From NCBI RefSeq assembly GCF_016086655.4, contig NC_052136.2:12648001-12712000 (forward strand): DNA of 64,000 bases, given 5' to 3'. Below are positions 1 through 10,643 of this stretch, piece after piece. The notes beneath the pieces are model-generated. The model saw only the letters and a program-made list of their open reading frames with translations, was not told the DNA's origin and did no database searches. This stretch comes from Lepeophtheirus salmonis (Eukaryota; Arthropoda; Copepoda; Siphonostomatoida; Caligidae). Each line of letters starts with the position of its first letter. Positions within the stretch are counted from its first letter, which is position 1. A program made the position numbers and the translations under genes.

Positions 1-1227
1 TCCATATTTGTTAATTACATATTTTCAAATATTTTCTTTTCCTTTTGATAATCTCCGTAAAATCCTTTAATTAGGGTTTCACAAAATTTATTAGGTTGAG
101 TGACAACACTCCACTTCTGATTAAACTTCCGTTATTTTACAAGGTATTTTATTTCCCTCTGCTGACATTAAATATTTATTTCATTTTAACATATATACTG
201 CATTTCTTTAATTAATTAAAATATGATTATACACATATTCAACATAATTAAATATTAATAACTTTGGTTATTTAATTAAAATTTGTTTGCAAGCACCCAT
301 CTATCCATCCACTCATTCACTCAACAGTAAAAAATCGGTAATATACTTTATTATATACAAATTCTTATCTAGATGAATAAACAATTATCGATCGTACACA
401 AGAAATGTTCATTTAATTTTACAAGGACTTGAGTATAATGCGTACCTAATTACTGTATTATTATATTTATTTCCTATAACTAAATGTGAAGAAGTGCACT
501 CATTGGAATATTTTATCCGATCTGTAGGTATTTTGTTCATTAATCTCTCATATTGCGAGTGCAAAACTGTTCATTTACACTATGAATAATAAAAAGCTAG
601 TGATATTTGGTTAGTTTCTATCCTCGCTGTAATCACTCATCAAAAAGTCTACCCAATCTCACATAAGACTAGAAAAATGATACGAAAAACATTCAGGTTC
701 TTATGCACAATACTAAGTAAATAAAAAGATTTTAACACTTTATGTATAGAATAACCTTTTTCTCCAAGATCATCAAGTAGTCGGTGACTTGATAATATAC
801 ATGAGGGATATTTTTTACTCTAGATGCAACAAATTTCCTTAAGGCTACCCGATTATTTTGCTAATTTATGATCAAAACAAAATGATGATATCAATTTATA
901 ATTGTTAATTAAAATAACTGATGTTGTATCAGTAGAATGTACAATTTGTACGTACGTCTTATTTTGTTACTAATTATCACATGTAAAGAAATCGCAACTT
1001 GTAAAAATATTATTTTATCAACCTAGAGTGATTTTTGCTTAAAGAAACACACCCGTACCCATACAAATACATCTTTTACTCCAGGACTTGAACGCTAAAA
1101 ACGAGCATGTGTATTCGACAAGAACTACGTGCTATTAGTTTTCTTAATAGTTGCTACAGGATATTATTAAATGGTAAGTCATTCATTTATCATCGTTTCA
1201 TTTTCAATACTCATTCCAAGTTAAAAA
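1..1227. other. AT-rich flank with no recognised feature
   Basis: Short palindromic AT stretches and no convincing open frame on either strand. It may hold the 5' part of the THAP/P-like transposon that starts near 1228, but no terminal repeat was recognised. Confidence 0.5.
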
Positions 1228-3770
1228 ATGGGTAAAAATAGCACATTCACTATTTCAGATTGTAGAACTGGATACCAATCAAATAAAAATAAAGAAACTA
1301 ATTCGAAAATCATATTACATGGCTTCCCAACTAATATAGATAAGATTAATAAATGGAAAATAGCAATTCCAAAAACTTAGGCACAAGGCATTATACTCGT
1401 ATCTGTTAGATCGGAATTCATTAATTAAATTAAACAGTAAAACAGTATATAATTATTTTCTCAATTTTGTATTTCTTTCAGATGGCAAATCAATCAATAT
1501 AAAAAATGCAGTAGTATGTTCCCTTCATTTCACAGATAATTGTTATAGATTCCAAAGCTTAAATACTGACCAACCTTTAAAACTTCGATTATTGAAGAAG
1601 GGTGCTATCCCTACTACCTTTATCCGTAGTGAGCCATATAGTGCCTCAAAAAAATTAATAAATGTTCGAAGTATTAAATATTCTAGCAACTCTGAAGTGC
1701 CTTGAAACAAATTCAAATCCTAATCCAATTAAATACATTGAAAAATAAGTTGTAGCTATTTTGAATATTCTTTCATATGTTGAGCATGATATTGCTAAAT
1801 CAATTAGTTTTCTTATGGAACAGTCTCTTTTGGTATTAAAACCTAACAGAGGACAACACTTTTCTCGACTTCTTTTAAATGTTGCTTATGTATGGGAAAA
1901 TATTTAAAAATGTTTAAAGACGGCCTTCTTATATTACCAACGGTACGTTATTTGAAGGATTTATCATCTAATTTGAACGTTAAACCAGGGACAGAATTAG
2001 AATCATATAAATATCTAGAAACCAGATTCAAATCAATACAAGATAAAGATAATAAAGTATCTATCCTCATTGATGAAGTGTACGTCATGCAAAAAATCGA
2101 ATATTCAAAATGGAAAATTACAGGACTAGATAACATGGAGCCTACAAAAACATTTGTGTGTTTTTTTATCATTAATAGTATTTCTTGCACATACAAGGAT
2201 ACTACTGCAATTATTCCTGTTTCTGATTTAATACATTCGTCATTTCATTTTGTTCTGAAAATGTTATGCTCTATCGGATTTAATATCGTAAAATTAATAA
2301 CGGATGGACACTTTTGCAATAGAAAATTCTTGAAAACAATGTTGAAAAATGATGACCATTATATTGATAATCTATAATCCCCTGGAAATATAATTTATTT
2401 TCTATTTGATATGGTTCACATTTTTAAGAAAATATATAATAATCTACTCACTCGTACAACATTTGATTGTCCGCCATTTAATGGAGCTTTAATATCTGCG
2501 AATTTAAATCATATTCGTCATTTATATGAAAATTTCTTTCGAGTGAAGCATGCGCACAAATTAACTGAACAAATAATTAATCCACGAACCAATGAGCGAC
2601 CTAATGTCAAACTTGCTGATTCCTTCTTTCATGAATCCACTATATCTGATGTGAGGAAGTATGAAAATATGAATTTAAAATGGGAGAAACGGCAAACTTT
2701 TTGTTCTAGATAAGAGCTCTGGTGTAGCATAAATGAGGAAAATAAATTCGAAGCCCATCGTTTGAAAGATAATAGAAGGACAGTTGTTGATTTTAGGGAC
2801 TATGAAGCCCTCATTTTCTTAGAACAATTTCTCAACTGGATTTGTGAATGGGGTAACATAAATAAATTAGGTTTAAGCAAGGAAACTTTTTACACTCTGA
2901 AACATTCGTTGGCTAGTGTGGTTGAAATTTCAATATATTTATTAAAATTCAAAAGAATGGATTATGTTCTTCTAGGAAAGATTAATTCTGATCCTATCCA
3001 AGCTCGCTTCTCAAAATATCGCCAGCTTGGAGGAGCAAATGATTATATTTCAATAAAGCAATTCTTAGAAGCTGAAAAATAAAAATATTTTTGAATATTT
3101 TTCACTTTCTAAAATGTCTATAAAAGATTAAAATGTTCTTCTGTTAATGCTCAAGATCCGGATCAATTTGCACAAATTGTGAATCAAGCCCCTCTGAATA
3201 TTGACATCAACGACACTATTTTCCACAATATTAAAAGAGTTGTCTTATATACATCCGGATATATAGCAAGGTCCATTATTAAAGTTGCAAAATACGAAGA
3301 ATGTCATAAGTTACTAAAGTCCAGTGATTTGCCACCAATTTTTGATCTATCAAATGAAGAGAGTTATTTAGTAGAGCTCAACCATTTAAAGAAAAATTTT
3401 TAAACATGAATAATAGAAGTGGATTAGTTTCACCTTCTCATATAGTATATCTATCTTGTGTCTTTGCTGTTAAAACTATATATGGAAATTATGAATGATG
3501 ATGAAACAAGGGCATTATTTTTTTTCTTTGCGTGAATATATATCTTATTCGAATCCAAGACCAAACAGAGTTTAGTTCCATACTAACAATTGTATGTGAT
3601 GATAGTCATTCCTTTGTAGATTTTTTTCGTCATATATCAAAAAAGTTATTTAATGTAATGATGAAAATTTTTATATCTATAATTAATGACTCAATATATT
3701 CCAGTAAAAAGCAAAAAGACATATTTATAGGGAAAAATTGTCCTTCATCCAAAAAAAAATTCTAAATTAT
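1228..3770 (+). pseudogene. Decayed THAP-domain / P-element-like transposase
   Basis: A THAP-type N-terminus is split in two. At 1228 there is DCRTGYQSN and LHGFPTNIDKINKWKIAIP; after an acceptor-like TTTCTTTCAG near 1481 come AVVCSLHFTDNCYRF and LLKKGAIPTTFI, the C-x2-H part of the zinc site. From 1892 to 3403 a single frame carries P-element transposase motifs: FKDGLLILPTVRYLK, ILIDEVYV, VKLITDGHFCNRK, FDMVHIFKKIYNNLL, FSKYRQLGGANDYISI and LYTSGYIARSIIKVAKYEEC. Stops at 2375, 2711 and 3080 break it, and a frameshift lies near 1890. A further short match (RSGLVSPSHIVYL) is in another frame at 3405. It is dead but nearly full length. Confidence 0.8.
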
Positions 3771-5219
3771 CTTTCAGTAACTTATAGTGGTAATACTAAC
3801 ATATTAATTGATTTGTCATTTCATGCCTATTTTTGTAAAATATATTTATATTCAAAAGCGTACCTATTCACAAGTAATTTTTAAGACAACCAGTAGAGTT
3901 GAGAGATAAGCTCGAATGAAGTTGAGAGTCTTTAGACACGTGAGTTAATTAGCTTCAATTTATTAGTTTTATTAAAATTTTAACTTTTTCTACGAGCTCT
4001 AGTCGAGTTAAGAGTCTTTTACAATCAAATCATAAATTTCGTTTTTCTACTCCAAATCGAGTCCTCGTGGAGTTTGAAGTCTTCACTTCACTTCTATCTA
4101 TTGAATGTAACTAAACAAAACAGCACGCACTTTTAATAGGTTGTTTGAGCCATTCAAGTCCTTTAGTAAAAGATGTCTTTGTGACACATAGACCATAGCG
4201 TGTCACATAGCCCATGGGCTATGGGATATAGCAAAGAGATAAAAATATAGAGTGCTAAACATGGTAATAAACATTGAGTGCTTACTTGAGGAAAAAATTG
4301 AAGGGAGAGACAGCAGATGAATACAAACAACAAAAGGATCCTTGACCATTTTGTTTGTTTCCAATCTTGGCAAAAGCTTTAGAAGCACTGAATTTTTAGG
4401 ACATCTGAAAATAGATGGTTATGATATATATGGAATATTAAATTAAGTAACAACTAACAATCATGCCAAAACATTAGATTATTTTATAAAGTTATGAAAT
4501 AAAGCTTATTTTCACATAATTGTGGTTCAGTTCACATTTCTTCCATAATTTACTAGCGAGATCGTGCTCTAGGGATCTACAAAAAGCCGGTGTTCTTGAA
4601 GAAAAATAATTGAATGCAATGTAACAGTCATACGAATAAAAAAATGAGAATGCATCAAGTTCCAATAATATCCAGTACGATAAACTTACCTAACTCCTTT
4701 TGTAAAAGTTGGTAGGGTATTTTATCACTAATTATTAATTTATCAAGATTTTAAGAAAGATTATTGATAACTCAAAGGATAATGTTGACATAATAATTGA
4801 ATAATTTGATCATTATGTTTTTTCATTGTTCATCAGCTGAACGCTTCAATAAATTGTCCTCGTCATTCTAATGAGTAAGCACTCTATACTTTATATCTCT
4901 ATGGCTCATAGAAAATATCTTTTTAACACAATATATAATAATAAAATCGTGGTGTACAATTTCATTGTGACAAAAAAATGATGGTGGGTAATATAAATAA
5001 TTGTGAAGAAACATCATTGTAAGCAATATAATTGTGAGTAATTTCATTGGAAGACAAAATAAGCTATTATCCTGTGCAATTTATTTATCATGTATTCGGA
5101 CGAGAATACTATTCAATTATGAAGAAACATGCCATGAAATACCCAATTTCATATCCCAAAATAATCCACGGCCACAAGTTATTTAAGCGAACTGCTGGGT
5201 CCTAAGTAGGACAAATTCC
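3771..5219. other. AT-rich intergenic DNA with an old repeat fragment
   Basis: Around 3880-4090 there are several variants of GAGTTGAGAG and ACTCCAAATCGAGTC, resembling the interior of the TGTTGGAGTCGAGT element at 33966. A short palindromic stretch near 4190-4225 contains GTCACATAGCCCATGGGC. No gene is recognised. Confidence 0.4.
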
Positions 5220-5400
5220 ACAGTCGCAATTTATCTGAGCATCCAACAAGGACTTACACTTCTTACTCCTGAGCAAAATCTCCTTTTTGCTCTCTATCAT
5301 TCACGAGCACATTCACTGATTATTAATTTATACTTTGATGTTCCGTTCTCAAGAATTAAATAACAATGATAATAGTTTTACAAAATAAAAAAAAATCTAC
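5220..5400 (+). repeat. Dispersed repeat family A, copy 1
   Basis: Contains ATCCAACAAGGACTTACAC, then ACTCCTGAG, a TCACGAGCACA block and a TCAAGAATTAAATAACAATG block in the same order as the copies at 7200, 24160 and 62205. Confidence 0.6.
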
Positions 5401-5649
5401 TAGAAAATGTTTCTCCCTCTTTCTAGGGCATATTTTATACACCTCTGAACATTTGACATTGCATTGCAGTAGGGACTCATATAATCTCTAAAGAAATTCA
5501 AAGAATGTTGTGTTAAATTTTGGTGTCAAACCAGTTCGGGATAATTGGCCCCAAATTATAAGTGTTTGAACTATACCCAATCTCCCCCCCCTTGCAAAGA
5601 TGTTGTTATCTCAATAATACAAAAATAATAATTCCATAAATATGTCAGT

Positions 5650-6625
5650 AATAGGTAATTTCGTATAAAAACAATTTCGTATAAATATATGAGGAAACGG
5701 GGGATAGATTTTATGAATTGTCATATTAAACCCCGAATTTTGGGGGTGTTTTCGAGTGCTGGCAATACTTTAGTAACTACTAAGAGCCCCTTACAACCCC
5801 CCAATCGTACCCCGAATGTTGGGGGTGTGTTTTGCAGTACTGCCGGGTCCCAAAACGGTATACAACCCACCATTGATACATGAAGAAACTACTAAGAGCC
5901 CCCCTCCATCCCCCAATTGTACCCCAAATGTTGGGGGTATTTTCGGGTACCGCCAGGTCCCAAAACGTAATACAACCCGCCAATGGTACTTGAAAAAACT
6001 AGGAAGAGTCCTTTATAACACTTCCCCCATAATACATCGAATGTTGGGCGTGTTTTCGGGTACCGCCAGGTACCAAAACGGGATGCAACCACCACTGATA
6101 CTTGAAAAAACAACTAAGATCCCTTCACTAGCCCTAATTGTACCTCAAACATATAGTAAATTATAATTTTAAGCCAATAAGAACCTGAAAACACCACCAA
6201 ACATTCGGGGTACAAATGAGGTGATTCTGAGGGGCTCTTCATTGTTTTTCAAGGATGCACGTTAAGTTCCATCCGTTTTGGAGCCTGGTGGTACCCAAAA
6301 TACCACCAAACATTCGGGGTAAAATTGGGAGGTTGTAAAGGGCTCTTAATTGTTTTTTAAAGTTTTGGCGGTAAGTTGCATCCCGTTTTGATACCCCGCC
6401 ATTACCCGAAAATTCCCAACATTCGGGGTACAATTGGGGGGTTGTTAGGAGCTCTTAGTAGTTACTTAATTATCGATGGTACCCAAAAGCACCTCCAATA
6501 TTCGTGATACAAAATAACAATTCATAAAGTCTATTAAAGTTTCCTCATAAAAGCATACAAAATTGTTTTATACGAAATGTACTTATATGGGAATGTTTTA
6601 TACGAATTGTCCTTATACGAATATG
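5650..6625. repeat. Foldback element with long inverted arms made of ~110-nt tandem units
   Basis: The left arm repeats a unit marked by CCCCGAATGTTGGGGGTG at 5731, 5810, 5922, 6035 and, worn, near 6142 (spacing mostly 108-113 nt). The right arm carries the reverse complement, marked by ACATTCGGGGTA near 6201, 6310 and 6420, with a degraded one near 6502. The centre is about 6150-6190. The outer ends also mirror each other: TTTCGTATAAAAACAATTTC on the left and TTTTATACGAAATG / TTTTATACGAATTG on the right. The units are far more GC-rich than their surroundings. The structure is like Drosophila FB elements; the relationship is not shown. Confidence 0.8.
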
Positions 6626-7169
6626 TTAGTTGTTGTTAGTCTATTAACCATTTTATAACGAGTCGTTACCTTTATCTACTTCACAACCTTTCCTCCTAAT
6701 AGAAACAGAATCCCCCCCACCGCCAAAAAAAAAAGTCAGTTTGTAGCAGTTAGCTAATTCTTCCAATAATGGAATTATTAATTGTTAGGAAATGTTTGTA
6801 GCTTAACAAGAATTCAACCAATCAACAATCAGAACGCTACTAATGGTAAAAGATGCAGAAAAGTCGACAGCTGACAACAAAATATGTAGTAAATTTCCGT
6901 GTAAGTGAAATTACGCTCGTGCTAATGTTAAATGAATAATAATTCCACAACTGGTAAGAATTGGCTAATTACATACAAACAGATGTCGGTTAATATATGC
7001 AGAATTGCAGAAAGTATGAACTGCCAACATGCAACAAAAAAAAACGAGCATGGTAACACAGACAATTTGAATAACGTTTGGGAGTAGAGCAGCTTAACTT
7101 TCTTGACGTTTTATTATATTAGCTGCAAGTAGTTGAGAGAGGAATAAAAAAACAAAAAAAAACCGTAAC
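6626..7169. other. AT-rich intergenic DNA, nothing recognised
   Basis: No open frame, repeat copy or RNA gene was recognised between the foldback element and the next family A copy. It contains short C- and A-runs near 6713-6735. Confidence 0.4.
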
Positions 7170-7194
7170 TTGCAAGAATATATGAAGGAAGGAA

Positions 7195-7410
7195 TTACTC
7201 AAACGTCGATCATCAATTTTACTATGTGTCCAACAAGGACTTACAATTATAACTCCACAAGAAATCCTCAGTGTGAATCTTTCTCATTCATGAACACACG
7301 CACTGTATACTTACTTAGATTATTCCTCCTCAAGAATGAAAAAATAATGATAACAGCTTTGAAATTAAAAAACAAAAACACTCTTTAGACTGCCAACTAG
7401 TATCACATTC
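7195..7410 (+). repeat. Dispersed repeat family A, copy 2
   Basis: Contains GTCCAACAAGGACTTACAAT, AACTCCACAAGAAATCCTCA, TTCATGAACACACGC, CTCAAGAATGAAAAAATAAT and ACACTCTTTAGACTGCC in the family order. A 72-codon open frame crosses it but does not look like a gene. Confidence 0.7.
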
Positions 7411-9430
7411 GTCTGAAGTCATTTTTTTAAAACAATTCTAGATCAAATATCACTCAGAATTACTATGGTGAGAATTAAATGTTCTGAGAATATTTATTGG
7501 TACACATAACATTATATCAAATTACCCCAACCATTGATATTATACTCTACGCAATAAGACAAAGCATGAACGAAATTTAATATTTATTATCATTAATAAT
7601 GGTCACAATATAATTTGTAATAATAATGTATATTCTTTGCGCACAAAAAAATAAATAATAGTAGGTTAAGGAGATCAAAAAACATGGTTTGGGGGATAGA
7701 GGGGGGTGTTCATAAAAAGTTCTAAAAACCAACTTTTTATAATTAATTGTATATATGACGTATGTAATCGTTATTTGAAAATTTCCATAAATCATCAAGG
7801 ATAATTGAAAGTAATTGAGTAGTCATATCATCATCATTATTATATAATTAATCAATTATAATTGCCATCAAAAAGAACCACCACTGATGATTATTTCTCC
7901 GACATCCACCACTCAAGACAAAATAATCATAATTATTAATTATGCAAAACAAGTACAAATCAGAAAATGAATATTATGATCTATGAAATAAAAATATATA
8001 ATTATGTCAATTTTTGTCGAGTGTGTACCTGTATATCTAGGTAATAATTAATTAATAAACGATTGTTTCTTTTTTTTCTTGTAAAAAAAAAAAAAAAATT
8101 AAATCTTTATATTTAATTAATATTAATAATGCTTAAATGACTACAATGGAGTCAAACAACAAAAAAAAAAAAAATATTTATTTATTTTACAAAATACAAT
8201 TTATAGGAACTACATTGTGGTAATTAACTATTATTGTTGCTCTTCCTTGAAATATGTATACAGTATATCAAGTTAACAATGCAATATCTCATATTCACAA
8301 ATTTAATTAATTTTAAATGATAATTAATTAATGGGTTATTGTGTGTGTCTGTACAATCTCTCTCTTTCTTTTCCTCTCTCCTCATCAATTGCATGTATGT
8401 AACTCAACCTTACATAGAAATAATATAGTAGAAATTCTTCTAATAATATATTTTATAAATTTGTATTTAATTATGTATTAATTATAATGTTTAATTGCGG
8501 GGGCTTCACTAATAAGTCATCCTGCTTTGCACCCAGTGTAATTATTTATTTCCTTTTGTAATTGATCAATTGATTGAGATTTTAAGTAATATATGGTGAG
8601 ACTGGCCAATCGAGAAGGTTATTTATTAAGGGTTAAAAACAAATTAATTATAATTATGTCTTTTGAGGGGGGGGGGGGGAGAAAAGCACAAATTAGTGAA
8701 GGAGGGGATAATATTTTTTCTACTACTATAATAACTTCTATCTAACTAACGAACAGAAAGGTGCATGAAAAAAAAAAACCAAACGATTCTGACAAAACAA
8801 CACAGAAACTTTCTGCACAAAACACACACAGATGATAATTAATTATTAATAATAATGTACAAATTGATAGGAAATTTGATTAGTAATAACAATAATTAAT
8901 TCAATGATAAGTATTTTTGCTCTTCGGCCTAAGGTAGCAATGAATAGGGGAGTCATGATATGGATTCCGTTTCAATTTAAAATAATTATAAGAGTTCCAA
9001 TCCGAGGTAAAAATGGTTTGAGTTTTTTGTTTTAATTAACACAAATTAATGGATATTGTGAATATATGACGGGTAATAGAAGATATGGAGATGCGGGAGG
9101 GAATTGTATGTTGTAAGAGTCAATGATTATAATCCAATAGAACGAGTACAACGACAAAATGGGATTTGTACAACAAAACTGAAAAGAGTAACTGTTTCAA
9201 ATGATGAATTCATGTTATTTAAAAAACTCGGTAACGAAAAGAAAAGAGATAAGAGGAGAAATGAAGGGGGATGTCCATGGCACTGCGTTTAATTTTTTTA
9301 TTAAATAGTTCAAAAAGCTGATTTACCATAATAATAATATATTGTCTTTTGAGAGATGATGACATAGGACTTTTGATGCTTCTTTCTATAAATGTGGAGA
9401 GGGGTTGGTTTTTACGACTGATGTTTATAT
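7411..9430. other. AT-rich 3' flank of Lar
   Basis: No coding region is recognised. It contains poly-A runs near 8083 and 8161, a G-run near 8667 and a CT-rich patch near 8355-8385. Part may be Lar 3' UTR in a long form. The plus-strand frame at 9104-9292 is short and unsupported. Confidence 0.4.
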
Positions 9431-9436
9431 TTTATT
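9431..9436 (-). terminator. Candidate polyadenylation signal of Lar
   Basis: AATAAA on the minus strand about 70 nt after the tail-exon stop and 720 nt after the canonical stop. A second AATAAA lies at 9297-9302. No such hexamer was seen between the two stop codons. Usage is inferred. Confidence 0.4.
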
Positions 9437-9504
9437 ATGTATTTACGAGTATCTTATATTCTTATTGTAGGTAGTTCATAGTTAAGTAAGTATATGCTAA
9501 GTCT

Positions 9505-9996
9505 TTAGTTTTTTAGTTCTGAAATTTCGGAGTCTGTTTGATGTTGTTGATGAATTCGTTGAGAAGTTTGACCATGGTCCGCCAATTGATATGGAGGAGA
9601 ATCTTCATCATCCTCTTCCTCATCATAGGGTCTAATTTCATCTTCATGCGCACGTCCATTCATATATGTGGGTTGAGGTATATGATGATAGCGACCATCA
9701 TTACGAATCAGCTGAAGAGGCAGACCGCTATTTCCTCCTCTTTTATCTTCATCCTCTGAAAGATGCTGACGAGGAGACGGCCTACGATTCCGGCGAAGAA
9801 CCCAGTTGGATATAGGGTCAAAGATTCGGTGAGGGTATATTCCTGACTTTAATTTCTTCCACTTTGATGTAGATGTGGAGGTTGAAGAAGGTTCTTCTCT
9901 TTGTTGTGGATAATTTGGGGGAGGAGGATAAAAAGTTCTGGAGACAGGAGTTCCACACGAACTGAATGAAGATCTCATGGGCACATTTGGTGGGAA
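9505..9996 (-). CDS. Candidate alternative 3' exon of Lar: Pro/Ser-rich acidic tail
   Basis: An open stretch of 163 codons begins right after an acceptor (TCTTCTATTTCAG) 159 nt below the Lar stop and ends with TAA at 9505. Read from the acceptor it starts FPPNVPMRSSFSSCG, then PPPPNYPQQREEP, a basic patch, and a strongly acidic end (PYDEEEDDEDSPPYQL). It looks disordered and has no recognised domain. It enters in phase 0, so it could follow the 10711, 16153 or 16437 donors; the first gives a receptor with D2 cut short. An alternative is that it lies unspliced in the 3' UTR. An AATAAA occurs at 9431-9436, about 70 nt past its stop. Confidence 0.45.
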   Translation of the reverse strand, partial: FPPNVPMRSSFSSCGTPVSRTFYPPPPNYPQQREEPSSTSTSTSKWKKLKSGIYPHRIFDPISNWVLRRNRRPSPRQHLSEDEDKRGGNSGLPLQLIRNDGRYHHIPQPTYMNGRAHEDEIRPYDEEEDDEDSPPYQLADHGQTSQRIHQQHQTDSEISELKN

Positions 9997-10154
9997 CTGA
10001 AATAGAAGAAAACTGAGAATAAGTACGGAAATTGTTCATTGATAGGATTGATACATACGTGGAGTTTGAAGCATAAAAATGGGGGATTAGGTCTTGTTGA
10101 CAAAAGCAGGATGACATAACGATTTCAGACTCCGAGTTCCAGAACGGTTGATTG

Positions 10155-10643
10155 TCATTCTGGGTATATCTGATCAAACGAAGAGAGATATTCTAAAGCG
10201 GCGCGATAACAAAATTGATATTGGTCTTCGGTCTGAACCATAGCTGGTCGTTGAGTCCTTAAAGCTCGAACAGTTTGAAAGGTGTCTACAACTCCTTCGT
10301 ACTGCAATCGCTCCAAAACTATACTTAAAGTAATGAAAACCCCTGTTCGGCCGACACCCGCACTGCAATGCACTGTGATGGGACCTTCTTGGCCAAATTG
10401 TTCTTTTGTCTTATGGACTTGTCCAATAAATTCAATGAAGCCATCTCCAGACTTTGGAACACCTTGCTCTGGCCAATCCGTAAATTGAAATTGTCTTACT
10501 GTACGAGATTGGCCATCGCGGGCGTCTGTGACTTTAAATTCACGTAACAGGTACTGAGGCATATTATACTCCGCAATTGGATCTACTACAAAAAATTGAT
10601 AACGAGCTGAACGGTCATTGGGCCAATATTGAGCGCATTTTTC
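10155..10643 (-). CDS. Lar: Lar last exon of the canonical form: D2 pseudo-active site and C-terminus
   Basis: Starts EKCAQYWPNDRSARYQFFVV and carries WPEQG and HCSAGVGRTGVFI. Glu in place of the catalytic Asp marks the weak or inactive D2 of LAR enzymes; D2 serves as a regulatory and docking domain. Ends ALEYLSSFDQIYPE with a TGA stop at 10155-10157, close to the usual LAR C-terminus. The acceptor is a strong TTTCTTTTCAG. Confidence 0.96.
   Translation of the reverse strand, partial: EKCAQYWPNDRSARYQFFVVDPIAEYNMPQYLLREFKVTDARDGQSRTVRQFQFTDWPEQGVPKSGDGFIEFIGQVHKTKEQFGQEGPITVHCSAGVGRTGVFITLSIVLERLQYEGVVDTFQTVRALRTQRPAMVQTEDQYQFCYRAALEYLSSFDQIYPE

Noticed and set aside
9104..9292. 62-codon plus-strand frame opposite the Lar 3' flank
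   Set aside because: Short, low-complexity end and no relatives recognised.
10486..10491. Internal GTAAGA in the last D2 exon, in phase 0 with the tail exon
   Set aside because: It encodes conserved Val-Arg of the D2 core (TVRQFQF). A coding coincidence is more likely than a donor.
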